Shown in pieces: positions 25,372 through 33,666 of a stretch of 64,000 nt of DNA. The notes below the pieces were generated by a model. That model worked only from the letters and a program-made list of their open reading frames with translations. It was not told where the DNA came from and did not search any database. Source of the DNA: CALNZV01 sp942491115. Its GTDB lineage: Bacteria > Desulfobacterota > Desulfobacteria > Desulfobacterales > UBA5852. Location of the stretch: positions 620,001 through 684,000 of the forward strand of contig CALNZV010000001.1 in NCBI GenBank assembly GCA_942491115.1, given 5' to 3'. The position numbers and the translations under genes are program-made. Numbering within the stretch: position 1 is the first letter of the stretch; each line of letters opens with the position of its first letter.

Positions 25372-26646
25372 TTATTTCACAAAGTAGTCGACGATGGCGC
25401 TCAGGACCTGGCGGTGGGCCATGTTCCCGCAGTGGCCTCCCGTGGGGTAGATTTCCGCACGGTCTCCAAAGAGCGATTTCAGGTACTCGATCTCTCCCGG
25501 CGCCAGGATGATGTCGTCTTCGTTGCCCAGAAGCCCGATGTTCCGGTTCTCCCTCAAAAACCCCTCGATGCTCTTGAGGCTCATCTGATTCTTCAACTCG
25601 AGATCCGTGATCCCCGGATACCGTTTCTGATAGAAGGGAAGAAAAAACTCTTCGTAATAGTCCGTGAATCCCGTCTGCCCCAGCACCTTGAAATAGGTGG
25701 TCAACGAGTCTGTGGAGGAAAGCTCGCGGTTGGCAGGCACCACGTAGCCCGCCTTGGTCATCACGTCTGCCACGAAAATGAGATCCCGGGAGGAAAACCG
25801 GAAAGATACCCCGATCATGATCTCCAGATTTTCATCCTTGGGGGGATTGTACTTGTAGACGTCGTAGAGAAAGTCCCCCCCAAAATCGAGGCGATCGGTA
25901 CGTTTGTAGGTCCGGGCGAAGGCCCCCAGCATTCGGTCGACATACTCTCTGCTCGCCTGGGAGTCTTTCGTGTCAAAGTTGCGGTAGAGCAAACCGTCCA
26001 AGATGCTCACCGAATTGTACAGGCTCACCGGCGGGTTGATCAGCAGCACCTTCTCGATGCCGAAGGCCTGCTCCTCCGCGTCGATCTTGGCAATGAAGGC
26101 CGAGTGGGCCGCCCCCAGGCTGTAACCCGTGATGTGGAAGCCGGACACCTCGATTTGCTCCTTCACCATCCCGTAGGCCAGCTTCATCACGTGGTAGAGA
26201 TCTCTGGAGTCCTCGACCAGGTGACCGGGCACGGCCGTCGTGGAGGCGTTGATGATGAAGTTGGAGTGGGTCGGGGACGACAGGGTGAGCACATGAAACC
26301 CGGCCTGGTAAAACGCCTTTTGGAGCATCACCACCTTGCCCGATTTGAAGCTGCCCCCCGTGCCCGCCACCACGAAAATCAGCGGCGACTTCTCTTTCTG
26401 CCGGACCAGGGAAAACCGGAACCCCCGGTCCCACCAGAACACCTTGGGAATCTGACGATCCTCGAACACCGTCAGGGTGTAGTCTTTTGCCGGAATCTCA
26501 TCGGGCAGGGGCGCCGCGTAAAAACTCGGCGTACCGAGCACCGTGGCCTCGTATGCATTGACAAACGGATAGTCGTAGGTGGCCGACAAACACACGCTCC
26601 ACCACCCGAACACCAGCATCAGTATCCACAACAAGCGCTTAACCAA
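25372..26646 (-). CDS. Secreted alpha/beta serine hydrolase next to mlaA
   Basis: A 424-aa protein with an N-terminal signal sequence (LLWILMLVFGWWSVCLSATY). Its alpha/beta-hydrolase core has the oxyanion region FVVAGTGGSFKSGK (about 90-103), the nucleophile elbow GYSLGAAHS (about 177-185), an acid candidate in LLGNEDDIIL (about 369-378) and histidine in TGGHCGNM (about 401-408). It is probably exported to the periplasm and anchored or released there. It lies 25 bases upstream of mlaA in the same direction, so a role on phospholipids or acyl esters is an attractive inference. The C-terminal half has no match that I recognise to a named lipase family. Confidence 0.8.
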   Translation of the reverse strand: MVKRLLWILMLVFGWWSVCLSATYDYPFVNAYEATVLGTPSFYAAPLPDEIPAKDYTLTVFEDRQIPKVFWWDRGFRFSLVRQKEKSPLIFVVAGTGGSFKSGKVVMLQKAFYQAGFHVLTLSSPTHSNFIINASTTAVPGHLVEDSRDLYHVMKLAYGMVKEQIEVSGFHITGYSLGAAHSAFIAKIDAEEQAFGIEKVLLINPPVSLYNSVSILDGLLYRNFDTKDSQASREYVDRMLGAFARTYKRTDRLDFGGDFLYDVYKYNPPKDENLEIMIGVSFRFSSRDLIFVADVMTKAGYVVPANRELSSTDSLTTYFKVLGQTGFTDYYEEFFLPFYQKRYPGITDLELKNQMSLKSIEGFLRENRNIGLLGNEDDIILAPGEIEYLKSLFGDRAEIYPTGGHCGNMAHRQVLSAIVDYFVK

Positions 26647-26699
26647 GCGGCACCTCCCTTACGGTTGGATGTTTACTCACCAAACAGGACCTCCGGTGC

Positions 26700-27182
26700 C
26701 TATTTCATAAGAGGAATCTTTGACGCCAGTTCATACTGCCCAATCGCCCGAATCTTGTTTTCGAGCTGATAGTATCGGGTCACTTTCTTTTCCGGAATGA
26801 CCTTCCGGAACTTGGGCAGGTACTCCTGCTGAAGTTTCAGGCGGTCGCTCTCGAAGGCCATGTAGTCGTCGAGAAGGGCTTTCGCCTTGTCGTCGGTCAT
26901 GGACTGGTAATGCTTGGCGAAGTCTTCGATGATCGCGCCCCCCGTTGCCGCCAGGGCCGCCTGATCGGCGACATATTGGTCGTAGAGGGGCCAGAAGGCC
27001 TTGCCCTCTTCATCGGTCAGTTCCATGTTGGCAGCCACGAAGAACTTCCGGTCGGCAAGCACCTTTTCCTTGACGATCTTCATGTTCTCCGACGCATCCT
27101 GAGCAGCGGAAGGCCCGGCAGACAACCAAACACCGGCCAGGACAATGATGAGGGTGATCGACAGGGTGATGGGCGTTCGCAT
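26700..27182 (-). CDS. Spy/LTxxQ-like periplasmic helical protein
   Basis: A 160-aa exported protein. Its signal peptide is MRTPITLSITLIIVLAGVWL to SAAQDA. The mature part is nearly all helix. The segment MELTDEEGKAFWPLYDQYVA resembles the LTxxQ region of Spy/CpxP-type proteins, and basic and acidic residues alternate through LKLQQEYLPKFRKVIPEKK. ATG 27182 follows AAAGGAG; a longer frame upstream is not credible. It is 53 bases upstream of the hydrolase gene, making it first of a three-gene operon with the hydrolase and mlaA. A periplasmic chaperone or stress role is plausible but unproven. Confidence 0.72.
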   Translation of the reverse strand: MRTPITLSITLIIVLAGVWLSAGPSAAQDASENMKIVKEKVLADRKFFVAANMELTDEEGKAFWPLYDQYVADQAALAATGGAIIEDFAKHYQSMTDDKAKALLDDYMAFESDRLKLQQEYLPKFRKVIPEKKVTRYYQLENKIRAIGQYELASKIPLMK

Positions 27183-27311
27183 GGGTATTCTCCTTTGGGT
27201 TGAAAAGGGGTATCGACTCGGTTGCCGCCGGCATCCATGGGCCGGACACGGTTGGTTTGCTATCAAGCTCCCCCTCCGAAATGAGGTAGATGACGCGATC
27301 TGCGCACCGTT

Positions 27312-27574
27312 CCAATCCGGAGATGTCACGTGTTGGCGGCGTTCATCGGCCAGGCATTCAAGGGCGCCGCCGACCGTTGGTACCGCAAGCCCTTGATCAC
27401 GCCGTATATGGAAGCCTCCGACGCGCCCCCAGGGGGACTATTTTTGGGGGGTTTTGCCATTCCGCCGGGGGACAAACGGCTCCCGGGGCTCTGGTACCGA
27501 AACAGGCGATTAACATAAGATATCATATATCATTTTGACATTTAGAAAAAATGGTCATGAAACATTCAGGCTAA
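27312..27574. mobile_element. Family 1 MITE-like repeat, copy 2 (263 bp)
   Basis: Same length, orientation and interior as copy 1. The ends are CCAATCCGGAGATGTCA at the left and, inverted from 27574, TTAGCCTGAATGTTTCA at the right, so they are more decayed. The right end stops 14 bases before the stop codon of the glycine-zipper lipoprotein gene. Copies 1 and 2 are direct repeats that bracket the Spy-like/hydrolase/mlaA cassette. Confidence 0.78.
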
Positions 27575-27588
27575 ATGGCAAAGCAACA

Positions 27589-27864
27589 TTAGGGGTTGGT
27601 CTTCTGGCCCGCCTCGTAGCCCTCCTTGTAGGCTTCATTTTTGGACTCCTCGTGCTTGCCGTATAGAAACCCCCCTGCCGATCCGGCGGCAGCACCGATC
27701 AAGGCCCCCATTCCCGTATTGCCGGCAATGGCGCCGACCACAGCCCCCGCACCGGCGCCGATGGCCCCTCCGCTGACGGTTCGCTGCTGGGTGTCCGACA
27801 TCCCGGCACATCCCAAAAGCGACAGACTGATCGACAAGATCAAAATGATAGTCACTGGTTTCAT
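27589..27864 (-). CDS. Glycine-zipper lipoprotein
   Basis: A 91-aa protein. A short lipoprotein signal (ILILSISLSLLGCAG, lipobox LLGC at about residue 18) is followed by a glycine-zipper pair of hydrophobic segments, GGAIGAGAGAVVGAIAG and GMGALIGAAAGSAGGFLYG. A charged tail ends EGYEAGQKTNP. It is like the YMGG/SlyB-type outer-membrane lipoproteins that stabilise the envelope. The ATG at 27864 is preceded by GGAG and is preferred to one four codons upstream. Its 3' end lies against repeat copy 2. It may be co-transcribed with the Rap1a-like gene 39 bases upstream. Confidence 0.82.
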   Translation of the reverse strand: MKPVTIILILSISLSLLGCAGMSDTQQRTVSGGAIGAGAGAVVGAIAGNTGMGALIGAAAGSAGGFLYGKHEESKNEAYKEGYEAGQKTNP

Positions 27865-27903
27865 GGTGCTCTCCATTCTATGGGCAGATGGGTGGGTTGC
27901 TGA

Positions 27904-28284
27904 TCATCGGCAGGGCCATTGCTCCATCAGAAAACGGAACTCCGTCTCCACCGGCGGTTCGTTCATGTATTCCGGGTGGGCTTTGGCCCAGTCGACAAAC
28001 TTATCGATGGCTTCGTTGCGGGACGGTTTAGGATCGGGGGGGCAGACCAGTCGCCTTCCCTTCGGCCCCCGGGCGATGGCTTCGTGATAGCGGTAGGATC
28101 CCACGAGAAAGCCGTGGCAGAAGTTGACTGCCTGGGCAAACAGGGGGTCATCGGATGCGGCCGTGCACAGATTGATCAGGTTTTCCGTCGTATGAACCTT
28201 GAAGTCCTCCTGGCTCACTGCGCCCGCTGCAGGGGGTAATACAAACAGACATATCAAAAATATCCAAACCCGCTGGTGTGTCAT
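27904..28284 (-). CDS. Rap1a/Tai-like secreted small protein
   Basis: A 126-aa protein. A signal peptide (VWIFLICLFVLPPAAGAVS) is followed by a small cysteine-containing domain with ENLINLCTAASDDPLFA, VNFCHGFLVGSYRY, VCPPDPKPSRNEAIDKFVDW and a C-terminal FLMEQWPC. The four cysteines and the LC/FCxGF/CPP/hP/PC pattern fit the Rap1a/Tai immunity-like domain. That family includes type VI amidase immunity proteins but also many housekeeping homologues. No amidase effector is encoded nearby, so immunity is unlikely here. ATG 28284 follows GGAGG. Confidence 0.7.
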   Translation of the reverse strand: MTHQRVWIFLICLFVLPPAAGAVSQEDFKVHTTENLINLCTAASDDPLFAQAVNFCHGFLVGSYRYHEAIARGPKGRRLVCPPDPKPSRNEAIDKFVDWAKAHPEYMNEPPVETEFRFLMEQWPCR

Positions 28285-28598
28285 GGTTTCCTCCATCATT
28301 TTTGGCGAAGAACGCACAGACCGGTGAGCAATTGAGCATCGAGGTCGCCGAATCGTGGTAGCCCCTGTGTGACCAACAGACAGATGGGGGTGCCATCACC
28401 CGAAATGGCCCGGAAAAGGAGTGTGTCGACCTGATGCCGATCAACGGGATCGTGGGGAGAATAATATTTTCAGCAACAAACCGCAACCTCGACATTTCTG
28501 AAAAAACCAATCCCACGATCCTTCGCAACACGCATCTCGGGTGGGCCCCATGGGGCGGCACTCTCCGCCATACCGCGCCAGGAACCCGGTCCATCGCT
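28285..28598. other. Intergenic region with a long-span inverted repeat
   Basis: No gene is recognised. GGATCGTGGG at 28447-28456 is matched by its inverse CCCACGATCC at 28512-28521 across an AT-rich 55-base spacer. The upstream signals for the Rap1a-like gene should lie here. The VWA-OmpA gene ends at 28599. Confidence 0.45.
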
Positions 28599-29702
28599 TC
28601 AGTTCATCATGCCGATAGCCACTTCGACCCGACGGTTCTTGGCACGGCCTTCCGGTGTGCCGTTGTCGGCGATGAAATTCGTCGGCCCGTACCAGAGCAC
28701 CAGTATCCGGTCGGGGTCGATGCGGCTTTGCTCCAGGATGAAGTTTTTGGCGCTCTGGGCCCGCATCTGAGACAGTTTAAGGTTGTATTCCGGTTCGCCG
28801 CTGCTGTCTGTGAAGCCGGCGAGGACGGCATAGGACTTGGGGTTGTTCTGAAGGAACTCCGCCACCTGCTTGAGATTGCCGTGGTCCCCCCCTTGGATCT
28901 CCACCTGATCGAAGGCAAAATTGATGTCCCGCACCTCCACGCTGACAATCTTTCGGTCGGTGACGGTTTCGATCTCCATGGTGGAATTGACGACGAAAAG
29001 CGCCCCCAGACCCCAGAGGGGATTCTGATAGAGGGCATCGAAGGGGATCACCCGGGAGCACTCGTTTAAGGCGGCCATGTCGTCGAGAAGCTTGGCGGCT
29101 TCATCGGTGGTGGCCGAACTGACCAGGTAAAAGCAGACGTCGTACTTGTCGACCAGGGGTTTGGCGGCCTCCAGGGGGCGTTGCTTGGTCACCTTGTCGA
29201 AGGTGTAGGTGCCGTCGCTGAAAATGAACACCACGGTCTTTCCCGTCAGCTGGGCCAGAATGGGATCCAGCTTTGCGATCCCCTCGGTCAGGGGGGTGGG
29301 CTGGCCGGCGAAGCTGCCCGCCGTTTCGGTGTTGGGCAGTTGGTCGAGGGCTCGCCCGAACCCTTCCCGGCTGTAGGGCTGCATGTCGAAGTAGGTCTTG
29401 AATGGGGTAAACGAATAGAGCCCGGCATTGTAGCCCAGTTCCGGGAGGATGGCGTTTTGTTGTCGGAGAATCTGAATCTCCGCTTCGATCTTCTTGACCC
29501 CGGCCAGGTAATCGTCTGCCATGGATCCCGAAGCGTCGTAGAGAACGATGAAATTGTCTGCCGTTCGAATCAGCTGTTCCTTGGTGATGATATTTTCTTT
29601 GAAATCCTCCTCGGTGATGATTTCAAACGCCCCCCCAGTGGAGGCCAATAGACACACGATTGCCACCCAAAGCACACCCATGAGAATCGTCGGTCTTCCC
29701 AT
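28599..29702 (-). CDS. VWA-domain / OmpA-like peptidoglycan-binding protein
   Basis: A 367-aa exported protein. A signal peptide (LMGVLWVAIVCLLASTGGAF) precedes a von Willebrand A domain with the MIDAS metal motif VLYDASGSMAD (about 52-62) and TVVFIFSDGTYTFD. The C-terminal OmpA domain has INFAFDQVEIQGG, then AGFTDSSGEPEYNLKLSQMR (TD as the expected diaminopimelate contact) and NRRVEVAIG. Such OmpA proteins bind peptidoglycan; the VWA part may bind another protein or report a metal-dependent contact. ATG 29702 is preceded by AAGGAAAGGA. No partner gene is obvious, so the role is inferred from domains. Confidence 0.88.
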   Translation of the reverse strand: MGRPTILMGVLWVAIVCLLASTGGAFEIITEEDFKENIITKEQLIRTADNFIVLYDASGSMADDYLAGVKKIEAEIQILRQQNAILPELGYNAGLYSFTPFKTYFDMQPYSREGFGRALDQLPNTETAGSFAGQPTPLTEGIAKLDPILAQLTGKTVVFIFSDGTYTFDKVTKQRPLEAAKPLVDKYDVCFYLVSSATTDEAAKLLDDMAALNECSRVIPFDALYQNPLWGLGALFVVNSTMEIETVTDRKIVSVEVRDINFAFDQVEIQGGDHGNLKQVAEFLQNNPKSYAVLAGFTDSSGEPEYNLKLSQMRAQSAKNFILEQSRIDPDRILVLWYGPTNFIADNGTPEGRAKNRRVEVAIGMMN

Positions 29703-29934
29703 CACATGATTCCTTTCCTTGTGAGTAGATATTGACGCTGCTGATAGCCGTATCAACCTATAACCGAGGGCTAGAAAAAGAAATAGCAGGGATTTAGTCG
29801 GGTCCAGGTGTCGGGTTTAAGATGTCGCCCACCGGGAATTCTGCCCCTGGCCACCCCCACGACAGTCCAAAGGGTTCAGACCCGTTCACCGTCCTGAGCC
29901 ACGTCGAGGGGCAATCCCGGACGACAAAAACCCA

Positions 29935-30858
29935 CTAGTGAATTTTCCCGCCGTCGCTTGTGCCGTAATATCGGGCAAACATGAAGGGAAAACGCAGATT
30001 CCCGGTGCCGGCCGGAAGCCCATAGCCTCGGGCAGTGTCCATTGCCGGTGGGCGTCGCAGACCGTCATCGACAATGGGGCCCGGGCCCTTCTCCCCGGTG
30101 GAATCATCCGCGTGGTAACGCGTTGCGGATCGCCCCCCTGACATCCCGATTCGGATCCCCAGAATCAGGCTGCGAACCGCCTCATCGGTCAACGTCTCTC
30201 CCCCGGAGCCGCAATAATAGCCGAACGCAACCTTGCCGGGCCGCCCCTGGGGATCTTCATAGATCGTGTCCCACTCGACCAAGAACCCGACGCAGGACCG
30301 CTCACTGTCGCGATGGGCATAGATGCGGTAAAACCAGGTTCCCAATCGATTGTCGACACGTCCGAGTGGCCCCCAGACGAGGTGTCGCCCGGCGTTGAAA
30401 TTCCACGTCGACACCATGGCCTCAATGGGCAGTTGATAATCGAGGGCAACCGTGGATGCCCGGCTGGCCGTTGCGTAGATCATCTCCAACTGCCGGCCGC
30501 CGGCTCTGAAACGGGCGTATTCCTCCGTCTGCCACGTGTCCGTGTACTTGAGGCCGATGGGTTTGGTAGATCCGAACACCTCAGAGGTGACGGCAATCCC
30601 ATGCTCATCGGCACCCACCCGGTCCACAGGAGGGTACCCACGGGGTGAAACGGTGCATCCGACCACTGAGGTCACCACGACCAGGACCGTGGCGAGCCAT
30701 CGTTTACGATAACCATGTCTTTCCGAAAATAGTGCAGGGCGGGTGGCTGCGCCAGGAGCACCAGAAGATCCCGGTGTCTTGGCGCATCCCCGACGGCTAG
30801 CGGCCATTGGCGCCTGAATCGCCCCAGGCCTATGGTTGCGAGGCGCTATCGGCTTCAT
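29935..30858 (-). CDS. Putative lipoprotein, paralog of the protein at 54428
   Basis: A protein of unknown function. It ends FPFMFARYYGTSDGGKIH. A lipoprotein signal sits well inside the frame (RKRWLATVLVVVTSVVGC). No convincing start lies just before it: the open frame begins at 30858, another ATG is at 30807, and neither has a strong SD. The mature part has DTWQTEEYARFRAGGRQLEM, VALDYQLPIEAMVSTWNF and RHLVWGPLGRVDNRLGTWFY. Cysteines recur in CVGFLVEWD and FGYYCGSGG. The minus-strand protein at 54428 shares most of these blocks, so the two define a small family in this genome. It follows the small lipoprotein gene with a 29-base overlap if the first start is used. Confidence 0.62.
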   Translation of the reverse strand: MKPIAPRNHRPGAIQAPMAASRRGCAKTPGSSGAPGAATRPALFSERHGYRKRWLATVLVVVTSVVGCTVSPRGYPPVDRVGADEHGIAVTSEVFGSTKPIGLKYTDTWQTEEYARFRAGGRQLEMIYATASRASTVALDYQLPIEAMVSTWNFNAGRHLVWGPLGRVDNRLGTWFYRIYAHRDSERSCVGFLVEWDTIYEDPQGRPGKVAFGYYCGSGGETLTDEAVRSLILGIRIGMSGGRSATRYHADDSTGEKGPGPIVDDGLRRPPAMDTARGYGLPAGTGNLRFPFMFARYYGTSDGGKIH

Positions 30859-31081
30859 CCGCGCGTTTCTGATCTTCCCTGTCTTTCTCCGGCTCCTCAG
30901 CCTTTCTCAGGATGGTGAACTCGCCGTCCGAACCCGTAAAGAGTCCCTTCTCCGGACCCTCCTCCCGGTGGTTGCGAGGCTCGTAGGGCTCGATGCCGGC
31001 GCATCCTGTGAGGACCAGGAATGCCGCCAACAATGAGACCATCCACGGGGCCGCCCGGCCCAATGTGCCCAAGAATGTCAT
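30830..31081 (-). CDS. Small lipoprotein following the porin gene
   Basis: An 83-aa protein. Its lipoprotein signal is MTFLGTLGRAAPWMVSLLAA ending FLVLTGC (about residue 27). A short charged tail follows (REEGPEKGLFTGSDGEFTIL, then KAEEPEKDREDQKRADEADS). No known domain. Its ATG overlaps the porin stop by one base (TGATG), so translation is probably coupled to the porin. The tail may help porin placement or be a coiled-coil partner, but nothing proves this. Confidence 0.68.
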   Translation of the reverse strand: MTFLGTLGRAAPWMVSLLAAFLVLTGCAGIEPYEPRNHREEGPEKGLFTGSDGEFTILRKAEEPEKDREDQKRADEADSASQP

Positions 31082-32382
31082 CAGAATTTCACCCGCATCC
31101 CGACGGTCCCCACATTGATGTCCTGAACACTGGGGGCGCCATCCCGGTCGAGGGAATAGAGACGGTACTGCACGTAGAACTCGGTGCCGAAGTCTTCGAT
31201 CTGCTGGACCACCGCCCCGCCCACCGAATAGCCCTCGTCCCGGCCCGTGGGGAGATTGACGGATCGATCGTAATCGATGCCGAAGGCCGTCTCGCCAAAG
31301 GTGAAGAACCGGGTGAGCCACCCAACCTTGGCATAATAGTTATAGGCGTCGCTCTTGCCGTCTCCCTCCTTTAATCCGGAGGACAGGGTGAGATTGAGCC
31401 CCGTGGCCTCGTGGAGAAGGGAAAAGGAACCGTCGTATTGATAGTCGGTATCGTCCTCGTTGGGATCGGCGAACGCCAGTGCGCCGGCGGCTTTGAACCC
31501 AAGCCCCTGCCCCGCCCACCAGAGGGACGCATCGTAGCGCTGGTCGCTCACCAGGGAGCCCGACAGGTGAAACCCGTAAAAGGTAGGGGTGTCGTAGCGC
31601 AGCCGGGATTTTCGGCTCAATCCGTCCAGGTCCTTAAAGGCATCGGAGACGCTGACATCCGTGAGGGTGTCGCCGTTTCTCTCCCGGAAACGAAGCCCGC
31701 CTGCGATGTCCGCCACACTCGCGTACTGGACCACATCTGTCCGGGACAGATCCACCTCGGCGCTGTTGTCGGAAGCCGTGCTGCCTTTTCCCAGAGAGAG
31801 TTTGCCGAACCGCTTGCTGTCTAAGGATACCTCCGCCCAGCGCTGGTCCGTGAAATCGCCGCTCTCCTCGCTGTCCTGACTGACGTCCCCGGATTCATTC
31901 GGAGCAAAGGCGGCCTCGAGTCTCGTTCCGATGGTCAGATCGTCCGTCGCCTTGGCGGTGCCGACAAAGCGGACACGACTGTTGCTGGCATCGTTGTCCA
32001 CGTAGTAGGCGGCCGTGTTCTTCCCGTCGTCGGCAATGTTCACAGCCCGATTGACCTGCCCCGATATGGCGAGCTTGACCCGCTCCTGGCCCGACGTGAC
32101 GGTTTTCCCGGGGGCCGTTTCCGCGGACGTTTTGGCCGCTTCGGCCACCGTCTTGGCTTCGGTGGCCTCGCTCTTGGCATCGGCGGCGGTCTGCTTCAAT
32201 TCCTCCAGCTGCCGCTGAAGGGATTCCAACTGCCGCTGCTGGGCCTCGATGAGCCGCTCGAGCCGCTCCACCGTTTGGGTGTCCACGGCTCCCGCCTGGG
32301 CCGCAACACGTTCCGCAAAGATCACCTGGACTGCCAGCAGCATGCAAACCACTACGCTGAGCACATTTCCTTTCGTTTTCAA
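31081..32382 (-). CDS. Outer-membrane porin with N-terminal coiled coil
   Basis: A 433-aa beta-barrel porin. The start is a TTG at 32382, four bases after AAGGAGG; the upstream open frame lacks a better site. A signal peptide ends near AERVAAQAGA. A coiled coil follows (TVERLERLIEAQQRQLESLQ, then QLEELKQTAADAKSEATEAK). The rest has alternating beta strands and ends in phenylalanine (VGTVGMRVKF), the usual signal for outer-membrane assembly. It is like porin-type proteins of Desulfobacterota that use an N-terminal coiled coil or SLH-like part to meet peptidoglycan. The small lipoprotein gene is coupled downstream. Confidence 0.86.
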   Translation of the reverse strand: MKTKGNVLSVVVCMLLAVQVIFAERVAAQAGAVDTQTVERLERLIEAQQRQLESLQRQLEELKQTAADAKSEATEAKTVAEAAKTSAETAPGKTVTSGQERVKLAISGQVNRAVNIADDGKNTAAYYVDNDASNSRVRFVGTAKATDDLTIGTRLEAAFAPNESGDVSQDSEESGDFTDQRWAEVSLDSKRFGKLSLGKGSTASDNSAEVDLSRTDVVQYASVADIAGGLRFRERNGDTLTDVSVSDAFKDLDGLSRKSRLRYDTPTFYGFHLSGSLVSDQRYDASLWWAGQGLGFKAAGALAFADPNEDDTDYQYDGSFSLLHEATGLNLTLSSGLKEGDGKSDAYNYYAKVGWLTRFFTFGETAFGIDYDRSVNLPTGRDEGYSVGGAVVQQIEDFGTEFYVQYRLYSLDRDGAPSVQDINVGTVGMRVKF

Positions 32383-32989
32383 TGGTTCCTCCTTCTTTGG
32401 TTTTCCCGAAAAATGGGTTGCTCCGGCCACACTGGGTGCCGGGTGGGGAAACTTGCTGCCATATCGTGATATAAAGCGCTCAAGGAAAGAAAAAGCCCCG
32501 AAACGTGGTAAAAATGGGGTAGTGTGGACCGGCGATAGCACCACTTAGGGATCATCAAGTCGAGGGAATGCCAGCCGTTGATCCGAGTGTCGGTTTTACC
32601 TTATCGAACAACCGGTTCCGTGGCAAGATCGAAAACAGTTCCCTTCGGCCCAATCCCCTCCACATCCGGGCAATCGACACGTCAGAGGAGTAGACGTCCT
32701 TCCCAATCACCCGAGAACGCCCGAGGGAGGTCGACCCACGACCCATCAACAAATTAAATACCGGTAGGAGAAAGATCTCTTTCAACGGGTGCCATAGCCA
32801 AGCCAACCCCCCCTCTTGCATGGTGTGTTCCCGATCCGTTTCATCCGCGAAAACGGCGGTCATCTTTACGTCGGCTGTCAGCAATGGTCGATAGTGACAA
32901 CCAATTACCCTTGAACAGCCATCGAAATCACCCCATGCCGTGGGGCCGGAAACCATGAAACCATCCTTTTTAAAAAGCGCCTGAGCCCC
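32383..32989. other. Intergenic region upstream of porin and K+ channel genes
   Basis: About 600 bases between divergent genes. I see no supported coding sequence; a minus-strand open frame runs through part of it and under the channel gene, but its translation matches no family I know. Promoters for both genes should be here; none is clear enough to call. Confidence 0.4.
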
Positions 32990-33634
32990 ATGCCACCTCT
33001 CATGGCAAAGAACGGGTTTGCTTGGCTGCTTCTGACGCTCCTGCTGATGTGGATCGTGTCGCCTTTTCTCGAAAACGTGGAAACCCACCTGCACATCCTG
33101 AGTTCTCTGACCATGCTGATCCTGCTGGTGTCGGCCTGGGTCGTAAGCCGAGGCGCCGCCGAAAGACTGATCATGCTGCTCCTGGCGTTTGCCAGTGCCT
33201 GCGTCTTCTGGATCGGGTCTGTCGGGGGACATCCATGGATAAGCGCCGTCAGCCGGATTTGCTTGTTTGTGTATTTCGCGTTCATCAGCGTGATGATTTT
33301 GCGGCAAATCGACTCCGCCCTTGAAATCAATGCCAACGTCCTTTGCGGGGCCGCGTCGTTATTTATCCTGATCAGCCTCGCCTGGGCCGTTTCTTATTGG
33401 CTGATCAACGATTTGAACCCAAACACCTTCACCCCGCCCACTCAAACCGTCATACCGGAGATTAAATTTCATCATTTCCTCTATTTCAGCATGGTCACCC
33501 TCACCACGTTGGGCTACGGCGACATCACCCCGGTCGGTCACTTCACCCAGATGTGAGCCACGGTAGAGGCGGTCTGCGGCACCTTTTACATGGCCATCCT
33601 GGTGGCCAGGCTGGTCAGCTTGTATCGGCGTTGA
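32990..33634 (+). pseudogene. Two-pore-type potassium channel interrupted by an in-frame TGA
   Basis: The first 188 residues give several membrane helices, a pore helix and the K+ filter in VTLTTLGYGDITP (about 170-182). The reading frame then meets TGA at 33554-33556. The same frame continues for 25 residues with the last helix expected for an Ion_trans_2 channel (TVEAVCGTFYMAILVARLVS), ending at TGA 33632-33634. So the last transmembrane helix is cut off by a nonsense codon. Read-through or selenocysteine cannot be excluded but looks unlikely, since homologous channels have a small aliphatic or polar residue there and no convincing SECIS hairpin was seen. It follows the intergenic region alone on the plus strand. 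Confidence 0.78.
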
Positions 33635-33666
33635 CCCATTTCCCCTTCTGTTGTTTCCTCACCATC

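Noticed and set aside
27904..28284. Type VI immunity function for the Rap1a-like protein
   Set aside because: No amidase effector or T6SS gene is nearby; the domain also occurs outside T6SS loci.
32555..33307. Minus-strand frame of 250 codons under and beside the K+ channel gene
   Set aside because: Overlaps the channel gene, no SD, no family match; I treat it as chance.
33554..33556. Selenocysteine codon in the K+ channel
   Set aside because: Not claimed as a feature: no clear SECIS hairpin seen and position is not a redox site.
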